Shown here piece after piece: positions 52,801 through 58,290 of a stretch of 64,000 nucleotides of DNA (position 1 is its first letter; every line of letters begins with the position of its first letter). The DNA is taken from positions 1-64,000 of the forward strand of contig JAFUQZ010000021.1 in the NCBI GenBank assembly GCA_017472085.1, read 5' to 3'. This DNA is from Akkermansia sp. GTDB taxonomy: Bacteria > Verrucomicrobiota > Verrucomicrobiia > Verrucomicrobiales > Akkermansiaceae. The notes below the pieces were generated by a model. The model searched no databases and was not told the DNA's origin. It worked only from the letters and a program-made list of their open reading frames with translations. The translations under genes were made by a program, and so were the position numbers.

Positions 52801-53771
52801 GTGCTTCCGTGGCTGCCCTGGGTGCTGCCGTGGCCGGTGATGTGGAACGCCAGTTGACGGGAATCCGCAACCGCACCACCACCATGGGTGTGGACCAGAC
52901 GCAGGTGAATGAGAATATGCCCTACTTCAACGCCTGGATTAACGCCGAGGGTGACTTCCGCCGTCTGGATGAGGATGGTACGGCTGCCGGCTACGAACTC
53001 ACCTCCTGGGGCGGTACTGTCGGCTTCGATGTGGATATGACTCCGCGTCTGACCATGGGTCTGGCTGCCACCGCCATGTATGGGGACTTCACCGCCAAGT
53101 CTGCCGACCATGCAGAGGGTGATCTGGACACCTACTACGTGACGGCCTTTGCCCGGTATGCCGCCAATCGCTGGTCGCACACCTTCGTGGCAACCGCCGG
53201 CATGGCGGACACCTCGCTCAAGCGCACGGTGACACATGCCAACGGCAGTTACAGCACAGAGGGTGATGCAGAGGCCATCAGCTTCGGCTTCCTGTACGAG
53301 TTGGGCTATGTGGTGGCCATGAACGAGAGCGCCACCGCCTGCCTGCAGCCCGTGTTCAACGTGATGCTGGCTCACAGCTCGCTGGATGGTTACTCTGAGG
53401 AAGGTCGCGATGCTGCGCTTCGGATGGGCGGTGTGGATATGACCACCGTCACCTTCGGCATGGGTGCCCGCGCTCAGGCCATTATGGGGACGAACCTCTA
53501 TAACCGCTCCTCCCTGGTGGAAGGTCGCGCCCTGCTCAAGGTGCGCACCGGCGATACTGAGGCTGAGGCAGAGAACACCCTCGGTGCCGTTCCCGGTGCC
53601 ATGGGCAGCGTCAAGGCCGCAGAGATGGGCACCATCGGTGCCGAGCTGGGTGTGGGTCTGACCGTGCCCATGGGTGCCGCCGGCGGCGCCATCTTCGCGG
53701 ATGCCTCTCTGGAGGTGAGCAGCGGCTATACCAACATCAACGGTACGGTCGGCTATCGCATCAACTTCTGA
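43896..53771 (+). CDS. Giant autotransporter adhesin (PATR repeats, beta-barrel)
   Basis: 3,291 residues. A long signal region (1-48, MKLHLPTRLRAAVLACF to SQALA) precedes a passenger of Gly/Thr/Ser/Asn-rich beta-helix repeats. It includes a clear autotransporter-associated (PATR) repeat near 1426-1470 (GSGKLVKVGAGTLKLTATNT, then YSGGTTLNGGTLEV). Residues from about 3008 form the outer-membrane autotransporter barrel (AWINAEGDFRRLDEDG, SWGGTVGFDVD), ending in Phe (GTVGYRINF). The passenger is displayed on the cell surface, probably for binding mucin or other cells. An 84-residue unit is duplicated at DNA 50439-50690 and 50691-50942. The first 1,400 codons use more A/T than the rest. Confidence 0.93.
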   Translation: MKLHLPTRLRAAVLACFAVVTSFTTTFATGALTGGAFAVAIAGSQALAAYDATEAIYSGTGNTNINFENVPAGKTLTFAMSQDNSQRNYFSNANLTYNGDIIINGGSDGTTGLIINDGYKGKVITFAGAVTGNGVIKKTYKGTNITFAFTGDATDFTGKMDMAGDGNGNHYKLKFSTTNNSSSTKGVSGTGDITFQGTTDSLVYDYSGGNTVYVTNAITVDNDASSKVVLSGTDEVVFTKNVTIHQLFGIVGNDADPTGSANASKITFKGASSTLGKSNVTNTITSALEVAEGANLTLAGTMCFASLGDTARVTGAGSVSIADGFTMELGADFTPELKEYKVFGENLTLTGWEELTASSLLKSGQTMNRSRIEITATGFKFTEIGAEYTDMTTTGTQNWNYTDTIWTTGQNDSDDPIAFAAGDSAVFSSDVDLTLTATEIVADAVTVNGGANLTLTGNGNKLNCADITLNGNLVLKDNVLANTSRVSGTGPMSIAGEVLFDESHRFSSYTGDIIVQNGGILKVGSSVGGNGGVLGEDLFANSASTRTITVQQGGTIDLNGSADFYYALVLANDSVLKNSGSGVGTGSRSLPKTTLTGDAEITTGSRLGMLGSNYSKTTLNLGGHKLTKKGDGTFHLLNTDVSAGTLQVDAGVIEILYHDQAYEGKLNNVTFSQGTGYSFTTLADTIMENTQIKSDGTSIIKLQRGGIKFTKGGTVSSLALQNAGTSLTIEQGASVSVTNVELAAPIVNKGTLSITGTLTVADLAGFTPTVSTGTLSYEDADGNSAVSGYLTGERVYTLIENTGELNDSTITTVAGVEGEYENGQLTVDTLDDTIFYVNVDPATGKPDVVTAVDLGSTADNVARRYHINGGTLEVGTDGNNILATATGTTGIIKLTADAQVSSNSEIPFSGDLQVVGTAERQTVLTLGGTVNAQACKSAKASIASCTSVTLDNGKLAYQAAPETVRNLTITNNGAAIQFKDYKDGPTIEDATVFAGTTTLGGVLTITADYKYAARFERLYGAGELVAGSAGEFSILGINSLSGFSGKLTFSKANGNTDIAVSTGTTAVNFKGISVTNAMTLDLNAEAATTMTEGLSFHNGATVITTASNGGSLETSLVVNEDRAENDRTYSVLRHAGSGLTVNEITLNDTARLQAEFDADALSIKAGRDTQLKVVQGHTLTVTSLSPIPGSDDSFLTIGGSGKVNLNGTGSVASLGIGTWGTSPIVDLNGTYSVGRLRMSEVSESKLNLNTGSTLNITGTTNDNSTNRSILLAHWGYASTLVQDGGTLNAAGAVMYTGWTGSGTYQAKSGTATLKGISFLAQEWGGNNYRGSFLLGDETSGSARINIGSEGIYGINSGAGGAEVTVKLGNGTLGATSDWTMGYAENTTGTNVELIGINGGTVIDTADTTSGSGGHTITIDSPLVGSGKLVKVGAGTLKLTATNTYSGGTTLNGGTLEVAAESALGSGTLGITGGTLDVTGNVTLGDTVSTTVSGGSLKASHADGWTLTGASVGGAAADADSTGKVTLKNSTITGNITGNGKLVLSGTTHATANATVSGATVSGITVMTADATKLTLDNTTISSAITNDGSLELSGTQNVTLAGTSVTSYSDVLNGYKTTTDTYALASGTTVTTAAGTTWQVNGETVTDSDLTDISFNGYNLIVQTGDSAGKVYYINSGSVEYKADAGCADASKLQLTGGKLVMSKELDTAVTTGGIAVTGSSTTLELNAELDAGKLSLDTDAATVLMGTGTLNLGTGTSLDSGISLGTETDARWTGTVKVAGTALTDADLSSLGVSGSTIELDDTDGSLKGGTYAAKVLLSNGSQLTLGANNAFNGGLDATAGSLSVVGKNSISTLTLADGADLGINLAGMGLSSLKDIGTDAILTVGTLNAATAGGAVNLKALAGNPLLLTMSDGQSITLADITTCNASLGLLIGSSTSNVLEVEDANGFTYTYTLTADDTTGHKLVTVTARLNAAGWVGDTADTWKSSDAVGGTDANWAGAVGGFYGFGSGTVNLDTAGVTTGDVIVSATTGTTAYTFEGGALSADTLAVNAGSLVLNNESVSTTASAQVSDSAGLTVNAGKKLTVGTDMAVLDTAELTNNGSIKVTGTLSVDKTATVTNNGTLEVGSINASGATIANSGTLTTGGGTIGKLTGEGSLSNSGTLTIESKEATKLGALANSGILNVGGDLMVKTAVTAGGTVNAANVTVDGDAAFTSLTTGKLKASSLTVKDATITTLDTDKLTVSDKGAVKVTSATTLSSLSNKGILEVTGDLTLTAPVTAGGTVKASNVTVNGDAAFTTLSTGKLKASSLTVKDAIITTLDTKQLTVLGGTVAVTNGATLTALTGTGTLDAADKVKLAQAVSGMVNVETPEIELATYGSSLGALTTDAVTMLEGSTLSTEKALLTVNAVNTLSGDTISLDVSESAYAALSKLADGRYTAGDYLLIDGAASVDMFTYANAEQLDSIIATGMNAGLTVNDGVLSLSISEITNENGEVVGMIWDTTGGNTIANNGYRIDTEAGFYKSLDYVKQVVVTDSVTFDLAADSVGDSVAGNASEPVAGLFIRNLSGGGELTIKGNTAAQDVATLMNTPGRKITAVALTADAATVNLGLPKGAEGYLVSDLSSTGPTLKSLSLVNRSAVNVNINTEVLGDTDVADYTRLSVKEGNILTTGMLSGTDEAEIGGVITVRKGGVYTGTYDEATLVAADGSNLRLRTGGRRSMSLVVNGGGQTTLDSAGQDGSMDFLRVGESPMARVMSVGSATLNLLNTTATDDGIRHSTITLTSDEGNYINKSVVTLSLGAAETARTLSTPGSPVVIDGPVDVTASSIVVNMLGDTVKNGVLEVNTGSDSNLTLARFVTGGNVEGNTVTLTGTPEMQALLNKYYTNARLDSKGAIKVDRVTDYYGSRMQLSDNARVGIGMADAALVKLNPQANRSEYTELAGVLDSLDAAVATGNRQAADELGAAVSGASVAALGAAVAGDVERQLTGIRNRTTTMGVDQTQVNENMPYFNAWINAEGDFRRLDEDGTAAGYELTSWGGTVGFDVDMTPRLTMGLAATAMYGDFTAKSADHAEGDLDTYYVTAFARYAANRWSHTFVATAGMADTSLKRTVTHANGSYSTEGDAEAISFGFLYELGYVVAMNESATACLQPVFNVMLAHSSLDGYSEEGRDAALRMGGVDMTTVTFGMGARAQAIMGTNLYNRSSLVEGRALLKVRTGDTEAEAENTLGAVPGAMGSVKAAEMGTIGAELGVGLTVPMGAAGGAIFADASLEVSSGYTNINGTVGYRINF
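50439..50942 (+). repeat. Duplicated 252-bp unit in the autotransporter passenger
   Basis: The encoded stretch from GILNVGGDLMVKTAVTAGGT recurs 84 residues later as GILEVTGDLTLTAPVTAGGT. TGKLKASSLTVKDA is shared exactly in both units, and DNA identity is high around it. Confidence 0.85.
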
Positions 53772-53795
53772 TAAGCGCTCTCCGCAGCACATTTC

Positions 53796-53834
53796 CCGGG
53801 CAACAACGGCCATTTGCCGTTGTTGCCCGGTTTG
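53796..53834 (+). terminator. Autotransporter terminator
   Basis: CCGGGCAACAACGGC (53796-53810) pairs perfectly with GCCGTTGTTGCCCGG (53816-53830), 15 bp with a 5-base loop, followed by TTTG. Confidence 0.85.
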
Positions 53835-53926
53835 ATTCAGAAAAGAGAACATTTGTTTTTCCCTCTCCCATTGCTTTCACATGTGTCCCTAATCTTCTGG
53901 ACACGTATGCATGGCTCTTTTTCGCA

Positions 53927-53955
53927 TTGCCAGATGAGGTGAAGAGGCGTATACT
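53927..53955 (+). promoter_or_regulatory. pepP promoter
   Basis: TTGCCA (53927-53932), 17-base spacer, TATACT (53950-53955). The predicted leader is about 23 bases. Confidence 0.6.
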
Positions 53956-53984
53956 TTCCGGCAGAGAAAACCCATCCACGCTAT

Positions 53985-55289
53985 ATGAATCACACGCTGC
54001 GATACGAACCGATTCCCGCTTCTTTCTACACCCGCACCCGCGATAAGCTGGCGGCTCAGTTGCCCGCCGGCAGTCTGGTGATAGTGCATGCCAACGATAT
54101 TTACCCGACCAATGCGGACGGAACGCTGGCGCACCATCAGAATGCCAATCTGTTCTACCTGACCGGCATCGACCAGGAGGAAACGGTGCTGCTGATGCGT
54201 GTGGGGGAAAACGGCAGCCATGAGGACACGCTGCTGTTGCGGGAGACCAATGAGCATATCGTCATCTGGGAGGGAGCCCGCCTCACCCGCGAAACGGCTA
54301 CGGAGCTCTCCGGGGTGCAGGATGTGCGCTGGACGGATGAATACAATGCTCTGCTGGCCGCCTGGGTGCCGGCAGCAAAGGAGCTGTGGCTGGAGACAGA
54401 TAATCACCCGCGCCGTCTCACCTATGTGCAGACCCGCAATGAGCGCATGGCAGCCGCGTTGAAGGCCTCCTATCCGGATGCAAAGACGAGCAGTGTCTAC
54501 CCCCTGTTGGCCGCGATGCGTCTGGTCAAGGAACCGGAGGAGCTGGAGCAGCTGCGCCGCGCCTGCCGTATCACCGGCGAGGGATTCACGGAAATCCTGC
54601 CCGGCATCCATCCCGGCATGGGTGAGTGGGAGATGGAGGCCGCTCTGAGCGCCGCCTACATCCGCCGCCGCGCCCGCAAGTTCTCCTTCCATCCCATCAT
54701 TGCCTCCGGCGCGGATACCTGCGTGCTGCACTACATCACCAACCACAAAGAATGCCGGGACGGTGATTTGATTCTCTTCGACATCGGCGCGGAATACGGT
54801 GGCTACGCCGGCGATATGACCCGCACCGTGCCCGCCAACGGTCAATTTACCCCCCGCCAGCGTGCCGTATACGAGGCGGTGCTGGCTGCCCACCGCTATG
54901 CGGTTTCCATCATGCGTCCCGGTGTGGATAAGATGGACTATGAACGGCGTGTACGCGTGTTCATGGCGGGTGAGCTGGTGAAGCTCGGCCTGCTCACGCA
55001 GGAGGAAGTGGATGCCCAACCGGAAAACCCGCTCTGTGTCCGCAAGTATTTCATGCACGGCACCTCGCATTCACTGGGGCTGGATGTGCATGATGTCACC
55101 CCCGATGCGCCGGTCTTTGCCGCCGGTCAGGTGTGGACCGTGGAACCCGGTATCTACATCCCTGCGGAAAACATCGGTATACGCATCGAGACGGATATCC
55201 TCATCCTGGAGGACGGCGCGGAAGACCTCATCCCCAATGCCCCGCTGGACGTGGAAGATATCGAGCGCCTCATGGGGAAGTGTGATTGA
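53985..55289 (+). CDS. pepP: Xaa-Pro aminopeptidase (aminopeptidase P)
   Basis: 434 residues: an N-terminal creatinase-like domain (1-170, FYLTGIDQEETVLLM) and a pita-bread catalytic domain. All five metal ligands are visible: Asp266 and Asp277 (LILFDIGAEYGGYAGDMTRT), His362 (GTSHSLGLDVHD), Glu387 (VEPGIYI) and Glu402 (IRIETDILI). It removes N-terminal residues that precede proline. There is no signal peptide, so it is cytoplasmic. Its end faces the transporter gene, with two tandem hairpin arrays filling the gap. Confidence 0.94.
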   Translation: MNHTLRYEPIPASFYTRTRDKLAAQLPAGSLVIVHANDIYPTNADGTLAHHQNANLFYLTGIDQEETVLLMRVGENGSHEDTLLLRETNEHIVIWEGARLTRETATELSGVQDVRWTDEYNALLAAWVPAAKELWLETDNHPRRLTYVQTRNERMAAALKASYPDAKTSSVYPLLAAMRLVKEPEELEQLRRACRITGEGFTEILPGIHPGMGEWEMEAALSAAYIRRRARKFSFHPIIASGADTCVLHYITNHKECRDGDLILFDIGAEYGGYAGDMTRTVPANGQFTPRQRAVYEAVLAAHRYAVSIMRPGVDKMDYERRVRVFMAGELVKLGLLTQEEVDAQPENPLCVRKYFMHGTSHSLGLDVHDVTPDAPVFAAGQVWTVEPGIYIPAENIGIRIETDILILEDGAEDLIPNAPLDVEDIERLMGKCD

Positions 55290-55295
55290 CGTCGT

Positions 55296-55537
55296 GTGAT
55301 ACCCACCGTACCACCCACGCAGCGCGGGTGGTTTTCGCAGAAAGGCCGTTCAGGCCTTTCTTTTCACCCCGGCAGAGCCGGTTTTCACAAGCCTGCGCGA
55401 GCAGGCTTTTTTCATCCGATGCTGCATTTTGCAAGCCGCAGATGAAAAAGCTCCCTTGACGGGAGCGATGAAAACAAGGCTGTCGCCATGAGTGAAAACG
55501 CACGGCGTGCGGGTGAAAAATATTTCTGCCGGAATAG
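55296..55537. repeat. Hairpin array, TTTTCA/TGAAAA family, unit 1
   Basis: A run of unlike short hairpins: CCACCC/GGGTGG (55311-55331), AAAGGCC/GGCCTTT (55341-55359), CCGGC/GCCGG (55369-55381), AAGCCTGC/GCAGGCTT (55389-55408), a weak central one, GCTCCC/GGGAGC (55450-55466), GGC/GCC (55478-55487), CGCAC/GTGCG (55499-55511) and a TATTT/GGAATA-like end. The spacers are TTTTC(A) four times in the left half (55332, 55361, 55382, 55407). They are TGAAAA four times in the right half (55443, 55469, 55493, 55514). Confidence 0.9.
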
Positions 55538-55762
55538 GTGATACCCACCGTACCACCTGCGCAGCGCGGGTGGTTTTCGCAGAAAGGCCGTTCAGGCCTT
55601 TCTTTTCATCCCGGCAGAGCCGGTTTTCACAAGCCTGCGCGAGCAGGCTTTTTTCATCCGATGCTGCATTTTGCAAGCCGCAGATGAAAAAGCTCCCTTG
55701 ACGGGAGCGATGAAAACAGGGCTGTCGCCTTGAGTGAAAACGCACTGCGTGCGGGTGAAAAA
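55538..55762. repeat. Hairpin array, TTTTCA/TGAAAA family, unit 2
   Basis: Direct copy of unit 1 at an exact offset of 242 bases, differing at about a dozen positions. Changes sit mostly in loops or restore pairing; for example the hairpin CGCACGGCGTGCG becomes CGCACTGCGTGCG, and the weak GGC/GCC stem becomes GGGC/GCCT. It ends 10 bases before the transporter stop codon. Confidence 0.9.
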
Positions 55763-55772
55763 CGACGGCGAA

Positions 55773-57374
55773 TCAGAGTAACTCAAGGAGCAGGCGGGAG
55801 AGCAGGGTCATGATGATGAGGGCGGCGGGATAGGCTGTGGCATAGGCAATCACCGGTTCCTGGCGGTCGGTTTTGGCCGTGATGGCTCCCAGTGCCGGGG
55901 TGGAGGTGGAGCTGCCGCAGATAGCCCCCAGCGCTTCTGCTAGGGGCATTCGCATGAGCTTTGCCGCCACAAAATAGCCCACCACCAGCGGCACGAGTGT
56001 GATGCCTGCGCCGATAAGGAAGAGGGAGATGCCCTCCTGCATGAGTGTTTCTACCAGCTTTTCGCCGCCGGCCACTCCTGCCCCGGCCAGAAACAGCATC
56101 AACGCCAACTCCATCACCAACACACGCCCGGGGCGTGGCATATAGCCCAGAATGGGGCCGATTTTGCCGAAATGCCCCAGAATGAGTGCCACCAGCAGAG
56201 GCCCTCCGGCCATGCCCAGCGAGAAATCGCTGTCGCCACCCAGGCTGATGTGGATGTTACCCACCAGAATTCCCAGACACACGCCGCCCGCCAGCGAGAG
56301 CAAATCCGTGACGCCGATGGCACTGCTGCGATGGCCGCAGGCATCAGAAAAGGCGCGAATGGCAGCCGGGGTGCCCACGACGCGCAGGATATCATTGCGC
56401 ATCGGCTCCGTATCGCCCGTTGGCACAAAGGTATTACCCAGTCGGTTGATGCGTGTCACCAGAATACCATGATTTTCCAACAGGCGGAGCTCGCTGAGGG
56501 GTTTGTTGCAGAATGCGGGAGCCAGCAGAATCAACTCGGCCGTTTCATCGCCGAAGGTACGCGGCAGGGGTGAGATGCGGGACAGATGCCCCAGCAATCC
56601 GGCATCGTGTTTCAGGTGGCGGCGCTCACCCACCAGCATCACAATCTCACCCTCCTCGAAACAGTCCCCCGGCGAGAGCGGCATCAGGATGTCGCCGCGC
56701 AGCACACGGGTGATGCGGCAGTGCATCCGCCCCTGTTCCATGAAATCTGCCATGTTTCTTCCCTGTACCTCCGGGTTGCTGATACGCACGGGGCGCGTGA
56801 TAATCTGCTGCGGGTCCTTGTCGGCAGTTTCGGGGGGCGCTTCATCCAGATTTTTTTTCAGCAGTCGCGGCAGCAGCTGGACAAACAGGACAATTCCAAT
56901 CACCCCGAAGGGATAGGCAATGCCGTAGCCGATGTTGATGAGCGCTTCACCCCCCGGAATGTCGCCGACACTTTCCATGGCCGCTGCCAGTGCCGGGGTG
57001 CTGGTATTCGCGCCGGAAAACAGCCCGGCCGCCAATGCCGGATTGATACCGCAGACCCGGCACAGAGCCCAGGCGGTGACGGCTCCGGCCAGACTGATGA
57101 GCAGCGCCAGCAGCACAAGCCTGCTCCCCTTGCTGCGCAAAGAGGCAAAAAAGCGGTTTCCCACACCCAGTCCCACGCAGTACACGAACAGGGCTGTTCC
57201 GATACCGCTGACTCCCTCCGGTACTTTCAGGCCGAAATGACCTGCCGCCAGAGCCACAAACAGCACCCCGGAACTGCCGAAAGCAATTCCTTTCACAGAG
57301 ATATTTCCCAGAGCCATCCCCAGAAACAGAATGGCAAAGAGGACGAACGTGGGATTAGTGAGTATCTGCTCCAT
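55773..57374 (-). CDS. AspT/YidE-family membrane transporter with TrkA-C domains
   Basis: 533 residues. Two blocks of five to six membrane helices (about 1-165 and 365-533) carry the paired family motif: SGANTSTPALAAAMESVG in the first block and CGSSTSTPALGAITAKT in the second. Between them are two cytosolic RCK-C/TrkA-C-like domains (about 195-355, GDCFEEGEIVMLVGERRHL and NDILRVVGTPAAIRAF). Characterised relatives exchange aspartate for alanine (AspT) or other dicarboxylates; the substrate here is unknown. It faces pepP and is flanked on both sides by hairpin arrays. Confidence 0.87.
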   Translation of the reverse strand: MEQILTNPTFVLFAILFLGMALGNISVKGIAFGSSGVLFVALAAGHFGLKVPEGVSGIGTALFVYCVGLGVGNRFFASLRSKGSRLVLLALLISLAGAVTAWALCRVCGINPALAAGLFSGANTSTPALAAAMESVGDIPGGEALINIGYGIAYPFGVIGIVLFVQLLPRLLKKNLDEAPPETADKDPQQIITRPVRISNPEVQGRNMADFMEQGRMHCRITRVLRGDILMPLSPGDCFEEGEIVMLVGERRHLKHDAGLLGHLSRISPLPRTFGDETAELILLAPAFCNKPLSELRLLENHGILVTRINRLGNTFVPTGDTEPMRNDILRVVGTPAAIRAFSDACGHRSSAIGVTDLLSLAGGVCLGILVGNIHISLGGDSDFSLGMAGGPLLVALILGHFGKIGPILGYMPRPGRVLVMELALMLFLAGAGVAGGEKLVETLMQEGISLFLIGAGITLVPLVVGYFVAAKLMRMPLAEALGAICGSSTSTPALGAITAKTDRQEPVIAYATAYPAALIIMTLLSRLLLELL

Positions 57375-57450
57375 AATGCGCGCGTATCTGTACCTGCCGC
57401 CCCAATATCATACCCGGCCCTTTTTGTCAAGCTCCGTCTGTTCTCGTACT

Positions 57451-57652
57451 ATTCCTGCGGAATGGTTTTACATCCGCATGCAGTGCGTTTTCGCGCAAGG
57501 CGCCAGTCTTGTTTTCGCAGCTTCCGAAAGGGAGCTTTTTCATCTGAGGCTTTATTGAGCGAGCATCGGATGAAAAAAGCCTGCCTGCGCAGGGGTGAAA
57601 AAGAAATGCCTGTCCGGCCTTTCTGCGAAAACCACCCGCTGCGCCGGTTGGT
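57451..57652. repeat. Hairpin array, TTTTCA/TGAAAA family, inverted full-length copy
   Basis: Reverse-complement order of the unit at 55296: ATTCC/GGAAT (57451-57462), CGCA/TGCG, CAAGGC/GTCTTG, AGCTTCC/GGGAGCT (57519-57535), the weak centre, AAGCCTG/CGCAGG, AAATGCC/GGCCTTT (57604-57622) and ACCACCC/GGTTGGT (57630-57652). One hairpin (CCGGC/GCCGG) is missing. Spacers are TTTTA/TTTTCG/TTTTCG/TTTTTCA, then TGAAAAAA/TGAAAAA/GCGAAAA/ATGAAA. Confidence 0.85.
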
Positions 57653-57701
57653 ATGAAATGCATCATTTATTCCTGCGGGGTATGAATGAGATGCAAAAAA
57701 T

Positions 57702-57724
57702 CGCGCCCGGTGTTCCCGGGCGCG
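57702..57724 (-). terminator. Terminator of the 42-residue lipoprotein gene
   Basis: CGCGCCCGG (57702-57710) pairs with CCGGGCGCG (57716-57724); on the minus strand it is followed by ATTTTTTG. Confidence 0.85.
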
Positions 57725-57749
57725 TGAATGAATTGTCTGTGAAGGTCTC

Positions 57750-57878
57750 TTACTTCTTCACGGGGGCCACCACGATGGGTTCCACAGGAGTATCAACAGC
57801 GGGAGGAGTCTGCTGTTGCTGCTGCTGGCAGGACACGAATGCGGCGGCGGTAAGAGCGAGAACGGTGATGTACTTCAT
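57750..57878 (-). CDS. 42-residue lipoprotein with a poly-Gln stretch
   Basis: The frame reads MKYITVLALTAAAFVSC, then six Gln, then TPPAVDTPVEPIVVAPVKK. It has a complete lipoprotein signal with lipid Cys17 and a mature part of only 26 residues. It is rich in Pro, Val and Gln and ends in two Lys, like a short outer-membrane tether. A strong terminator lies 25 bases downstream, which supports a real gene. The function is unknown; small lipoproteins of this shape are usually abundant structural or toxin-like lipopeptides. Confidence 0.7.
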   Translation of the reverse strand: MKYITVLALTAAAFVSCQQQQQQTPPAVDTPVEPIVVAPVKK

Positions 57879-58015
57879 ATCGGTTGTCTTTCTTGGTTGC
57901 TGATTTACTGAAAAAGCCTATGACTACAGGTCTTTCAGCTAATATCCTATATATAACTTTTGAAATAATAAAGCAAGCTTAAATTTCAAGAAAGGTGATA
58001 AAAAGTAAGGAAAAG

Positions 58016-58186
58016 TCACCATTCCTGGTCGGAGAATGGGGTGGGAGAGACATTCCAGCCACCGCTGCCGCCGCAATAGGGGCAGGCACCCTTGGAGGTT
58101 TCGCCGGTACCGAGGCATTGGCCGCAGCAGCAGGAGCCGAACAGGAGGGCGGTGGCCGCGGCGGTAAGATAGAAGTAGCGATTCAT
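58016..58186 (-). CDS. 56-residue Cys-rich lipoprotein with DnaJ-type zinc motif pair
   Basis: The frame reads MNRYFYLTAAATALLFGSC (lipid Cys19), then CCGQCLGTGETSKGACPYC, GGSGGWNVSP and a short tail. CGQCLGTG and CPYCGGSG are two CxxCxGxG motifs, the repeat that forms a zinc centre in DnaJ, here 14 residues apart on a lipid anchor. It may hold a metal or act in thiol chemistry outside the cytoplasm. It lies 104 bases upstream of the divergent mnmE and shares strand and style with the 42-residue lipoprotein. Confidence 0.7.
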   Translation of the reverse strand: MNRYFYLTAAATALLFGSCCCGQCLGTGETSKGACPYCGGSGGWNVSPTPFSDQEW

Positions 58187-58290
58187 AACAGATGCTTTTT
58201 AGCATACGGGTGGCATTGCTGCAAGGTATTTCAACGTCCACAGGAGCAAAAAGTATTGCAAAACGGGGCTGAGTGTGAGAGGATGCAGCC

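Noticed and set aside
55296-55762. CRISPR array
   Set aside because: The constant parts are only 6-8 bases and switch orientation; the variable parts are hairpins; no cas genes are present.
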